A DNA stretch of 9,235 nucleotides from Planctomycetota bacterium (GCA_002691835.1 NZJA01000135.1:1-9235); one strand, 5' to 3'. Positions 1 through 6,594 are shown, counted from the first letter of the stretch. Made by a program: numbers and translations. Notes: generated by a model not told the origin, from the sequence alone.

Positions 1-964
1 TGTAGGAATTGGTCGTTGGATTGGTCAGTGCGACCAAAGCAGGAGCGTGATGAAGAATTCCGCCGATCGCGTGAAGTGCCATCTCGCTCATGCCTGCATA
101 TCCATCTCCGGCGAACAGGTTGGCACCGTTCTTCCAAATGGACAGATGAATATGCATTCCACTACCATTGTCGTTCCATACCGGCTTTGGCATGAAAGTA
201 ACGGTCTTGCCATTCTGGTGAGCCGTGTTCTTGACGATGTACTTGTAGGCCATCAACTGATCCGCGGCTGAAAGCAGGGTGTCATATTTAATGTCGATCT
301 CAGCCTGACCAGCGGTCGCAACCTCATGGTGCTGACACTCGATTTCAAGGCCACAATCGATGAGATTCTTCATCATCTCATTGCGGAGATCATGATGCTT
401 GTCAGTGGGAGGAACCGGGAAGTAGCCTTCTTTATAGCGGGGCTTATAGCCGAGGTTCGGTCCTTCATCCCGACCGGTATTCCAACGCCCCTCGATACTG
501 TCGACGAAGTAGAAACCACTGTGCTCATTTTGGTCGAAGCGGATGTCATCGAAGATAAAGAATTCTGCCTCAGGGCCAAAGAACGCCTGATCACCCAGAC
601 CGGAATTCTGCAGGTAGGCTTCTGCCTTACGAGCAATGTTCCGTGGATCACGGGAGTAACTCTCGTGGGTGATGGGATCCTTGATGTCACAGACGAGAAC
701 GAGGGTCTTCATCTTCGGGAAGGGATCAATCCAAGCCGTCGACGGATCTGGCACGACGAGCATGTCGCTCTCCTCAATGCCTTTCCAGCCACGCATGCTC
801 GAACCGTCAAATCCCAGACCGTCCGTGAAACTGCTTTCATCCAGTCCGGATGCAGGAATCGTAAAATGCTGCCAGAGTCCCGGGAAATCCAAGAAGCGGA
901 AGTCCACCGCTTCAATCCCTTTGTTTCTGACCAGTTCCAGGATTTCGTTGACTGTCAAAGCCAC
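1..964 (-). CDS. glnA: Glutamine synthetase type I, 3'-truncated by the window edge
   Basis: This gene encodes the ATP-dependent enzyme that joins ammonium to glutamate to form glutamine, a cytoplasmic dodecamer. Translating the minus strand gives 321 residues of a family that is usually about 470 long; the C-terminal third, including the adenylylation-tyrosine region, lies outside the window. Visible family motifs are LPGLWQHF-like FPGLWQHF near residues 27-34, the latch loop [10 protein letters not shown] (51-60), GPEAEFF (130-136) with metal ligands, EGYFPVPP (179-186), [18 protein letters not shown] (207-224) with the glutamate/metal ligands, and [10 protein letters not shown] (266-275) with the ATP-contacting histidine. 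The frame is closed upstream by TAA at 1003-1001 and holds no ATG. GTG at 964 was chosen; TTG at 958, six bases further in and preceded by AAGGGAG, is an equally credible start. It lies 172 bases downstream of the PII-like gene on the same strand, a classical glnB-glnA type arrangement. Confidence 0.97.
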   Translation of the reverse strand, partial: MALTVNEILELVRNKGIEAVDFRFLDFPGLWQHFTIPASGLDESSFTDGLGFDGSSMRGWKGIEESDMLVVPDPSTAWIDPFPKMKTLVLVCDIKDPITHESYSRDPRNIARKAEAYLQNSGLGDQAFFGPEAEFFIFDDIRFDQNEHSGFYFVDSIEGRWNTGRDEGPNLGYKPRYKEGYFPVPPTDKHHDLRNEMMKNLIDCGLEIECQHHEVATAGQAEIDIKYDTLLSAADQLMAYKYIVKNTAHQNGKTVTFMPKPVWNDNGSGMHIHLSIWKNGANLFAGDGYAGMSEMALHAIGGILHHAPALVALTNPTTNSY

Positions 965-1024
965 TCCCTTCGCTTCGGCCCCCCTTGAGCCTTGATACCG
1001 TTAAATCTCAATATTTATCTCAAC

Positions 1025-1047
1025 TCCGGCACTTCACAGGTGCCAGA
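1025..1047 (-). promoter_or_regulatory. Inverted repeat in the leader upstream of glnA
   Basis: On the minus strand TCTGGCAC and GTGCCGGA flank a 7-base loop, giving an 8-bp stem with one G-U pair in RNA; the GGCAC/GTGCC core is perfect. It sits about 60 bases before the glnA start, inside the 172-base gap (965-1136) that holds no gene. It is followed by an AT-rich stretch (about 1000-1020), not a U-run, so it does not look like a Rho-independent terminator. It could be an operator or a 5' leader hairpin for glnA. The structure is seen in the sequence; the role is inference. Confidence 0.35.
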
Positions 1048-1136
1048 AAATCGATGGCTACAAAAACTTTTCAATCCCTCGGATCTCGGTCGACAACGAA
1101 TGCCCTGCTCGTGATCTGAGTTTTATTTCCATTTGT

Positions 1137-1469
1137 CTAAATCGCTTCCGGACCCGCTTCACCAGTCCGAATCCTGCGGGCATCTTTGAGAGCCCCGACG
1201 TGCACATGAATCTCATGACCCGCCGCTTGAAGATCATCCAAAACAGCAAGAGTCGGCGAGAGGAACTCATGATTGACAGCGACCTCCACGCGCATTGCAT
1301 GGACCCCATCCGCATGGACACCATCCGCCGAGTCTGGATCACGACCGAATACTTCGACTTCTGCCGCAGTAAACCGGACGATTCCAACGTTCTCGAACTT
1401 CTCTCTGAGAAGATCGAGAACGTTGACCGGAAGTGTTGCCACAACCCAGTAAAGCAACCCAGTCCTCAT
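1137..1469 (-). CDS. Divergent PII-family (GlnB-like) nitrogen regulatory protein
   Basis: The 110-residue product fits the PII fold: strand LYWVVATLP (6-14), helix VNVLDLLREKFENVG (15-29), strand ending in the FGR motif (41-43), strand MRVEVAVN (59-66), helix LSPTLAVLDDL (70-80), strand HEIHVHVG (85-92), and the C-terminal signature DARRIRTGEAGPEAI (96-110), whose RxR arginines (R99, R101) correspond to the ATP-phosphate ligands of GlnB. PII trimers bind ATP/ADP and 2-oxoglutarate and control partners through the T-loop. Here the region between FGR and the next strand is about 5 residues shorter than in GlnB, has no Tyr51 or QKGHTE-like sequence, and contains ADGVH twice (48-57). The B-loop TGxIGDGKIF is absent. 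The ATG overlaps the gpsA stop (ATGA), and the only Shine-Dalgarno-like bases (AGGA) abut the start, so translation probably depends on gpsA. Assignment to the superfamily is fairly sure; nucleotide binding and partner are not. Confidence 0.8.
   Translation of the reverse strand: MRTGLLYWVVATLPVNVLDLLREKFENVGIVRFTAAEVEVFGRDPDSADGVHADGVHAMRVEVAVNHEFLSPTLAVLDDLQAAGHEIHVHVGALKDARRIRTGEAGPEAI
1299..1328 (-). repeat. 15-base tandem duplication inside the PII-like T-loop
   Basis: Two adjacent 15-base units, 1299-1313 and 1314-1328, read ATGGACCCCATCCGC and ATGGACACCATCCGC on the plus strand and differ at one base. On the minus strand each unit is in frame and encodes ADGVH, so the T-loop carries ADGVHADGVH at residues 48-57. 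This looks like a slippage-type in-frame duplication that has had little time to diverge. Confidence 0.9.
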
Positions 1470-2446
1470 TCCTGATCGGGCACTCTGATGAGTAGCCCTT
1501 CTATCCCTTGCTCCACTGAAATCTCACCGGCCAGAACTCTTGAAACGGTCTCAAGGATGGGCATTTCAATTCCCATCTCGCGAGCCATCTCTGCTGCTGC
1601 CCGGGAAGTATGAACTCCCTCTGCAACCTGCTTCATCCCCGCCAGCACCTCGGCAACGGACTGCCCCTTGCCGATGGATTCACCCACGACTCGATTACGA
1701 GAGTGAGAGCTGAAACAAGTCACGACGAGATCACCAATTCCAGAGAGCCCTGAAAAGGTTTCGCGCTGTCCTCCAAGAAGACAACCCATCCGCGAAATCT
1801 CGGCACTCCCCCGGGTCACCATCGCCGCTATGGTGTTGTCACCGAATCCGTGGCCCACTGCAATACCACACCCCAAAGCAACCACATTTTTCAGAACCCC
1901 TGCCCACTCGACACCCACCCGATCCGGACTTCTGTAGATCCTGAACTCAGGTGTCCGCAAAGACTTCTGAATATTGACCGAGATGTCCTCATCCGGATGA
2001 GCAAAAACCACAGCGGTCGGCAAATCTCGAAGAACCTCCTCGGCATGGCTTGGTCCCGACAAGACCCCAGGCTCCGTGGTTACCCCACATTGCCTGAGAA
2101 TCTGCGTGGGCAGGCATTTCTGCCCTTTCTCAAGCCCTTTAGAGGCCGAAATCCAAGGGACGTGACGCGGCAGATCAGCTCCTGGCCCCTCAAGGTAGCC
2201 ACGAATCATCTGCGTTGGGATGGCGCTGATCACAAGATCCACTTCTGGAACCGGATCTGTGCCGGCAACACACACTTGATAGCCAGAACCCAGAGGAATC
2301 TCCGGGAGAAATGAATGACGCCCAGCTGAGAGCTCTGCAGCCCTCTCCTGCCGGCGGCAATGGATGATCACATCCTGTCCTGCTTTTCTGGCGACATGGG
2401 CCAGAGCAGTTCCCCAAGTTCCCGATCCAGCGACAAGAACCTTCAT
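1466..2446 (-). CDS. gpsA: Glycerol-3-phosphate dehydrogenase [NAD(P)+]
   Basis: GpsA reduces dihydroxyacetone phosphate to sn-glycerol 3-phosphate in the cytoplasm, supplying the backbone for phospholipids. The 326-residue length is normal. The N-terminal Rossmann domain has GSGTWG (7-12) for NAD(P)H; further family motifs are SASKGLE (100-106), GPSHAEEV (131-138), the catalytic lysine in LKNVVALG (185-192), GDNTIAAMVTRG (202-213), SGIGDLVVTC (235-244) and SRNRVVG (249-255). In the NT[KR]AA motif the usual basic residue is isoleucine (I206), a small oddity. The ATG at 2446 overlaps the plsY stop in ATGA and has no visible Shine-Dalgarno sequence, which suggests translational coupling. The neighbour plsY uses the product of this enzyme, so the pair works in one short pathway. 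The stop overlaps the start of the PII-like gene in the same way. Confidence 0.97.
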   Translation of the reverse strand: MKVLVAGSGTWGTALAHVARKAGQDVIIHCRRQERAAELSAGRHSFLPEIPLGSGYQVCVAGTDPVPEVDLVISAIPTQMIRGYLEGPGADLPRHVPWISASKGLEKGQKCLPTQILRQCGVTTEPGVLSGPSHAEEVLRDLPTAVVFAHPDEDISVNIQKSLRTPEFRIYRSPDRVGVEWAGVLKNVVALGCGIAVGHGFGDNTIAAMVTRGSAEISRMGCLLGGQRETFSGLSGIGDLVVTCFSSHSRNRVVGESIGKGQSVAEVLAGMKQVAEGVHTSRAAAEMAREMGIEMPILETVSRVLAGEISVEQGIEGLLIRVPDQE

Positions 2447-3108
2447 TCGGAAGCCGCCGATCGAGCCTGCCGATACTCTCGGATATTTTGTTGATGTCGA
2501 CTCACGATCAGCAGGCAGATCAGAACCAGAATGGCTCCTAACCAGCGCTGATCAGGGACAGAGGTCGCATGGATGAGTATTCCACTGAAAGAAAACGGTT
2601 GAAGCATCAACGTCGCACCGAGAGCCGCTCCGCCCAGCGCACCGATCACCGAAGCGATCCCGACACTGCCAATCCAACGAAGAGTGATCACCCAAAACAG
2701 GAGCAAAGAAAGCGCTAAGTAGGGTTCAAAAGCCAGCAAGACCCCTGCTGTTGTCGCAACCCCTTTGCCGCCTCGCCCCAAAAGGAATGGAGAGAAACAG
2801 TGACCCACAACAGCAGCCGCTCCGACTGCAATCGCATGAATGACTGAAAGTGAATCCTCCACGAATAGATCACGCATGATCAATATCGGGACAACTCCTT
2901 TGAGAACATCGAGAACGAGACCTAAGGCGCCCCAGTTTCGGCCAAGATTTCGGGTCAGGTTGGTCGCTCCGGGATTACCACTGCCAACCTTGAGCAGATC
3001 CACTCCACGGAATCGTCCAATGATGTAGCTAAACGGAATCGAGCCGATGAGAAAGGCCCCCAGAAGCGACACCAAAAAGGTTGAATCGGAAAAAAAATTC
3101 GGATTCAT
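2443..3108 (-). CDS. plsY: Acyl-phosphate:glycerol-3-phosphate acyltransferase (membrane)
   Basis: PlsY transfers an acyl group from acyl phosphate to glycerol 3-phosphate to form lysophosphatidic acid in the inner membrane, the first committed step of phospholipid synthesis in most bacteria. The 221-residue product has hydrophobic segments near 10-31, 60-78, 88-108, 118-142, 147-170 and 187-203. Family motifs are GSIPFSYIIGR (22-32), GSGNPGATN (42-50), the glycine-rich substrate loop GRGGKG within 102-122, and RHQQNIRE (204-211). A GAGG Shine-Dalgarno sequence stands 8 bases before the ATG at 3108. It is the first gene of a minus-strand cluster: its stop overlaps the gpsA start by four bases (ATGA). 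The partner PlsX, which makes acyl phosphate, is not in the window. Identification is firm; the segment 170-187 between late membrane spans is less typical. Confidence 0.96.
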   Translation of the reverse strand: MNPNFFSDSTFLVSLLGAFLIGSIPFSYIIGRFRGVDLLKVGSGNPGATNLTRNLGRNWGALGLVLDVLKGVVPILIMRDLFVEDSLSVIHAIAVGAAAVVGHCFSPFLLGRGGKGVATTAGVLLAFEPYLALSLLLFWVITLRWIGSVGIASVIGALGGAALGATLMLQPFSFSGILIHATSVPDQRWLGAILVLICLLIVSRHQQNIREYRQARSAASE

Positions 3109-3340
3109 TCCCGCAACCTCGCCCCCCGGAAAATCGTCATTTTAGAGAATGGACCGGAATGATCTCCGGATTGCCCCCCATGATCAATCAGTCAGTACAA
3201 ACCGCGGCCGACACGGGTGCAACCCTTCACACCGGCAACACTTCGATTTCCACCCCCGGGGTTCAGCTGGAGTCTCCACCTCCCCTCGGCTAAATTTGAT
3301 GGTGGTCTCACTGTGCGGAGATCTCCTGAAATGAGGCTTC
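3109..3340. promoter_or_regulatory. Divergent spacer between plsY and the ThiF-like gene, with weak promoter signals
   Basis: No gene is supported here. For plsY, a minus-strand TAAAAT (3144-3139) could serve as a -10 box, placing transcription about 24 bases ahead of the ATG; no good -35 box stands 17 bases upstream (GGAGAT). A perfect 5-bp inverted repeat, CCGGA at 3154-3158 and TCCGG at 3165-3169 with a 6-base centre, overlaps that -35 position and could be an operator. For the plus-strand gene only GGAG (3317-3320) and GAGG (3333-3336) are recognisable as possible ribosome-binding bases. Promoter calls are tentative. Confidence 0.3.
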
Positions 3341-4387
3341 TTGGAACGCTACGATCGCCAGAGAAGGGTCCAGAGTGGAATCCCTCTAGACGAGACCTGG
3401 GCCAAGGCTTCCCTCCTCCTGGTCGGCATCGGAGGGGTTGGCTCCCCTCTCGCCCAGATTCTGCATCGAAGTGGTATTGGCGAATTGACCCTTGTCGATG
3501 GTGACCGGATTCACACCACCGACCTTCACAGGCAAGTCCTATACAGTGAACAAGACGTCAAAGATGGAACTCCGAAGGTGGTTTCAGCGGCAAAGAACCT
3601 GGAGCAGCTCGGGGGGCGAACCCACTTGCGCACCTACGAAGGGATGTTGACTCCCCGAAATGCCCTGGAACTCTTCGAGGGGCATGACTTTGTGATCGAC
3701 GCCACCGATCACATTGCAGTTCGTTCACTGATCCAAAAAACTTCCCTGCAAACGGGCATCGGTTGGTTTCACTCTGCGGCAATTGCTGACCGTTGGGTCG
3801 CCGCCGATTTCAATCCCCCCGGTTCCCCCTGTTACCATTGCTGGGTATCCCCAGAGATGGACCAATATCCTCTGGGTACCTGTGAAACCGAAGGCGTTCT
3901 GCCTGCGACCTGCTTCGCAGCCGCTGCTGCAGTCATGCGGCTACTGACCACACGTCTTCTGAATGATGCCCAATCGGATCCGAAAACCGAAGCCGCACCC
4001 TCGACTCTCCGCAAATACCTTCGGGGCTCACTGACCGCTGGAGAACGCTGGGTCGAGCTGGAGGCCGATCCGAATTGCCCCACCTGCTCAGACCAAGGAT
4101 TGCTGAAAATTCAGCCTCAGGATTCGAAATCTCAATGGGTGGTCCGTCGCCTGTGCGGGAGTGGAACACTGGAAGTCTGGATCCGGGAAAGCCTCGATGA
4201 CCTCGAGGAAAAGTTGCGAAACTCGGGAATGAATCAGTGCATTCACAGGAAACCTTGGTCCCTTCGCATCGAAGAACCGAGCGGGGCGATTACCTGTTAT
4301 CGAGATGGTCGAGCACTGATCACCGGAAAACTGGCGGACGATGCTGAGTTGGCAACAGAAAGGCTGGCACAGATCCTCAAGCTTTGA
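3341..4387 (+). CDS. ThiF/MoeB/HesA-type E1-like adenylyltransferase
   Basis: Proteins of this family use ATP to adenylate the C-terminal glycine of a ubiquitin-like sulfur carrier (ThiS, MoaD or relatives). The 348-residue product begins with MERYDRQRRV, matching the RYxRQ opening of the family. It has the nucleotide loop GIGGVG (29-34), LVDGD (51-55), HRQ (63-65), TPK (77-79), IDATDH (119-124), and zinc-binding pairs CYHC (164-167) and CPTC (246-249). C181 and C191 are candidate reactive cysteines. After the zinc site there is no rhodanese domain but a C-terminal module of about 85 residues ending in YRDGRALITG (320-329), a tail known from other ThiF-like proteins. The family usually has NLxRQ and DCTDN; here they are DLHRQ and DATDH. 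Start is TTG at 3341, because TGA at 3332 closes the frame upstream; GAGG precedes it by 4 bases. No sulfur-carrier gene lies nearby, so the pathway cannot be named. Confidence 0.88.
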   Translation: MERYDRQRRVQSGIPLDETWAKASLLLVGIGGVGSPLAQILHRSGIGELTLVDGDRIHTTDLHRQVLYSEQDVKDGTPKVVSAAKNLEQLGGRTHLRTYEGMLTPRNALELFEGHDFVIDATDHIAVRSLIQKTSLQTGIGWFHSAAIADRWVAADFNPPGSPCYHCWVSPEMDQYPLGTCETEGVLPATCFAAAAAVMRLLTTRLLNDAQSDPKTEAAPSTLRKYLRGSLTAGERWVELEADPNCPTCSDQGLLKIQPQDSKSQWVVRRLCGSGTLEVWIRESLDDLEEKLRNSGMNQCIHRKPWSLRIEEPSGAITCYRDGRALITGKLADDAELATERLAQILKL

Positions 4388-4430
4388 GGAGCCATGCCAG
4401 CCCAAGGTATCGATTTAAGTCTTCGAGGTA

Positions 4431-5444
4431 TCAGCTGCTCAAACGCAGTTTACGGCGCTCTTCACCAATCTGATGGAAGAGATCTTCACGCTCTGTTTCC
4501 TGCTGCATCTGATTGTTGAACACGTTTTCGCGTGTTTCCGCAAGACGCTTGTGCAGTTTCTCAGCCCGATCCAGGCGTTCCTCAACAAGATTCAGAACAT
4601 CCTGAAATTTGGTCTGCTTGAAAACATCGCTGAACAGCTGCTTGTAGAAAGGCAGAAGAATCGGAGCGAAGTCAGAAAACTCAAACAGATCGTAGTCTTC
4701 ATCATTGAGGCAGATCAGCTCACCAAGAGCGGTCTTCAAGTTGCGCTCTGCACCCTCCAGCATTTCCTTGATTCGACCGATCAAGGAATGCTTGAACAGA
4801 TCGACAAGGTAACCACTCTCCAACCACTGCTGAACGGAGTAGTGACTGCGTGCCTGAAGAACAAAGTTTCTTGCGGAAGCAAGATAGTCATTCGCTCTCT
4901 GAACACAGAAGAGGGCGTCATCGATGTTGGTCAGATCTTCAGTCAAAACATTCCAACGTGATTCAGTCTCTTCAAAAGTTTCAGAAATCTTCAGTACCGG
5001 CTCACCTTTTTCAAGGATGAAGCTACTCAGTGCCTGAGTTCTTTCTGACTGCAAACCTTCGATCTTGTCGTGGAAGACCCGGAAGGTTTGAAGCTTTTCG
5101 GTAGTATCAGTGATGTCTTGGTCCAAGAGATCCAGCTCGTTCGTGATCTCTGGACGCATGCCGATCGCAATGAATTCAAGGCGGATATCCTCAAATGCGA
5201 AAGAGGACTCCTCCTCCATCATCTTGCGAGAGATCTCCACAAAGGAAAGCCCCCCGAGCGAGTTCTGGGAACCGCTTTCAGACTCGGGATAACTACTCAG
5301 GGAATTCCGCATGTGATCTCTGTGCGCACGCAAAAAATGCACGCGCGTGGCAAGACGTTGTTCCTTTTCGAGTTTGATCTGGCAGTACCCCAGCTCCTTC
5401 TCGATTTTTTCGAGACGTCGAATCAAGGACAAATCCTTGCGCAT
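4431..5444 (-). CDS. Coiled-coil protein of unknown function
   Basis: I do not recognise this 337-residue protein. It is almost wholly charged and helical, without signal peptide or membrane segment, so probably cytoplasmic. Heptad-like charged helices cover about 6-48 and again about 280-332, consistent with coiled coils at both ends. Between them are a Ser/Gly-rich break (48-66), a predicted helical stretch around 70-190, and a more hydrophobic, aromatic-rich stretch (about 190-275) including DYDLFEFSDFAPILLPFYKQ (250-269), which is probably the folded core. ATG at 5444 is preferred over TTG at 5450 because AAGGA (5455-5451) stands 6 bases ahead of it. It converges with the ThiF-like gene, leaving 43 bases and no clear terminator, and diverges from the exported-protein gene. 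Coiled-coil architecture suggests a scaffold or partner-binding role, but that is only inference. Confidence 0.8.
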   Translation of the reverse strand: MRKDLSLIRRLEKIEKELGYCQIKLEKEQRLATRVHFLRAHRDHMRNSLSSYPESESGSQNSLGGLSFVEISRKMMEEESSFAFEDIRLEFIAIGMRPEITNELDLLDQDITDTTEKLQTFRVFHDKIEGLQSERTQALSSFILEKGEPVLKISETFEETESRWNVLTEDLTNIDDALFCVQRANDYLASARNFVLQARSHYSVQQWLESGYLVDLFKHSLIGRIKEMLEGAERNLKTALGELICLNDEDYDLFEFSDFAPILLPFYKQLFSDVFKQTKFQDVLNLVEERLDRAEKLHKRLAETRENVFNNQMQQETEREDLFHQIGEERRKLRLSS

Positions 5445-5747
5445 CTTCAATCCTTTCCCGCGTGTTCCTGCCCCTCAGGCTTCCTGCCCGATGGGTCGAA
5501 ACACGTCACTCCCACGATACGAATCGGAAAAACCTTGTTTCCGACTCGAACCGAGAAGCCCCTGGTGGGGCCTCTTCATCCCGAAAAAAGTTGGATCATT
5601 TAGCTTTCACGAAGCAAGAATATAGACGCATCGTGTCTTGCCAGATGTCCTCACTCCAACCAAGATGCGATCGTACCACAAACCACATCAAAATTGCACG
5701 GGTCCTCTTCGACAACTTTTCCTGTGTGTCACGAATGGGAATCAAAC
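5445..5747. promoter_or_regulatory. 303-base divergent spacer between the coiled-coil gene and the exported-protein gene
   Basis: No convincing gene lies here; short frames on both strands have atypical composition and overlap the inverted repeats. The left half carries the inverted-repeat cluster listed separately and direct CCTGCCC copies near 5467-5490. The only clear ribosome-binding signal is AAGGA (5455-5451) for the minus-strand gene. A TATAGA-like box occurs near 5621-5626 on the plus strand but lacks a partner at usual spacing, so no promoter is claimed. Confidence 0.4.
5520..5571. repeat. Three consecutive inverted repeats in the divergent spacer
   Basis: Three hairpin-capable repeats lie almost end to end. 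The first pairs CGAATCGGAAA (5520-5530) with TTTCCGACTCG (5538-5548), 10 of 11 positions complementary around a 7-base centre. The second, which shares bases with the first arm, is CTCG (5545-5548) with CGAG (5552-5555). The third is GCCCC (5558-5562) with GGGGC (5567-5571) around TGGT. They lie 76 bases or more upstream of the coiled-coil gene and about 177 upstream of the exported-protein gene. No T-run follows on either strand, so termination is unlikely; operator or structured leader RNA are possible. Confidence 0.55.
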
Positions 5748-6584
5748 ATGATTTCACCAATGATCTACCTTGCTCTTCTCGCATTACTGGTCGATGACCC
5801 CAAACCTGTCACCCCCGTTCCGGATAAGTACCCCCCTCCCCTCCCATATATGACAGACACGGAACTAAACTGGCGCTGGATTCACGCTGGAGCCCCAGTA
5901 GGCTCCATCCGAATCCGATTTTCTCCCATTCAGGATCAACAGCAAAACCTCTGGCGACTGGACTCCAGACTGTCATGGAAACGGGATGGACGAGCTCTCG
6001 ACGTGCGCCAGAAAACAGATTTCTCTGGAAAGAATCTGAAACCCGTCTCCCTTCAGCGACAGCTTTCTGTTGAAGCGACGGCAGGAGGGCTCACCGACTT
6101 GATCACCGCAGCAGAATTCAAGGCTGAAGAGGTTCGAATCGTCGTCAGAGATCCGAGATCAGGAAATCAGGTCGATCGAGTGATTCCCCTGAAAGAAAAC
6201 TGCCTACTCCTGGGCAACCAATCCTTCGAACATTGGTTACTGATCGGAAAAAGACTTGTCCTGTCGGAACCCAAAACAATTTCGGCCCTGATTCCGGGAG
6301 AGTACCGATTTATCGATCTGGAGTTCCGCAAGGAAAGGGCCGAGAAAATTGGAGACTTGACTGTCCAGCGCTGGAACGTCAGTTCCAACGCTTTTGAGGC
6401 CAAGGTCTGGATCGGCGAGAATGGTGAGGTTGAGAGGTATCGGCAAGGAGAGGTCGAAATTCAGCGGATCAGGAAACGTCCTGCGTCAGCCTCCGATTCG
6501 CCAAAGTCGCCCCCCGCTGGCAACGGTTCGTCAGCGGATGGCTTGGATGAGGCGGACTCACAAGAAGGCGAGAAGAAAGGCTAA
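5748..6584 (+). CDS. Probable exported or membrane-anchored protein of unknown function
   Basis: The 278-residue product is not recognised with certainty. It begins with a hydrophobic stretch (5-15, with LALLALLV) lacking a basic n-region, a lipobox or a clear AxA cleavage site, so it may be an uncleaved anchor or a weak signal peptide. A proline-rich linker (18-34) leads to a beta-rich domain (about 38-242) opening with LNWRWIHAGAPVGSIRIRF and closing with a WIGENGEVERY segment (221-231). That pattern loosely recalls DUF3108-like envelope proteins, a weak resemblance only. The tail (245-278) is Ser/Pro/Gly/Asp-rich and probably disordered. ATG at 5748 is chosen with GGGA 8 bases ahead; the frame is open further upstream (TTG at 5694), but that part is not signal-like. 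It converges with the next gene, leaving only 10 bases between stops. Confidence 0.75.
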   Translation: MISPMIYLALLALLVDDPKPVTPVPDKYPPPLPYMTDTELNWRWIHAGAPVGSIRIRFSPIQDQQQNLWRLDSRLSWKRDGRALDVRQKTDFSGKNLKPVSLQRQLSVEATAGGLTDLITAAEFKAEEVRIVVRDPRSGNQVDRVIPLKENCLLLGNQSFEHWLLIGKRLVLSEPKTISALIPGEYRFIDLEFRKERAEKIGDLTVQRWNVSSNAFEAKVWIGENGEVERYRQGEVEIQRIRKRPASASDSPKSPPAGNGSSADGLDEADSQEGEKKG

Positions 6585-6594
6585 CCCTTCCTTC

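Noticed and set aside
326..988. A long plus-strand open frame of 220 codons.
   Set aside because: It is antisense to glnA, whose frame carries many conserved glutamine synthetase motifs; the plus-strand product resembles no family.
1027..1045. A sigma-54 promoter for glnA, suggested by TGGCAC on the minus strand at 1045-1040.
   Set aside because: The expected GC of the -12 element is two bases too far from the GG, and no TTGC-like box stands at the right spacing; the repeat structure explains the bases better.
1058..1444. A 128-codon minus-strand frame overlapping the PII-like gene in another frame.
   Set aside because: Its product is rich in Arg, Ser and Met with no family pattern, whereas the overlapping frame shows the PII fold and the RIRTGE signature.
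4388..4430. A bidirectional terminator between the convergent ThiF-like and coiled-coil genes.
   Set aside because: The 43 bases contain no GC-rich stem followed by a T-run on either strand.
5540..5570. A possible tRNA T-arm: GGTTCGAGTC on the minus strand.
   Set aside because: The flanking bases do not form a 5-bp T-stem, and no acceptor stem, anticodon arm or D-arm is found around it.
5596..5784. A 62-codon minus-strand frame antisense to the start of the exported-protein gene.
   Set aside because: It has no ribosome-binding signal that I can see, no family pattern, and overlaps the N-terminus of a better-supported gene.
6585..6594. A terminator between the convergent genes that end at 6584 and 6595.
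   Set aside because: The gap is only 10 bases, and the nearby GAAAGG/CCCTTC pairing is short and mismatched.
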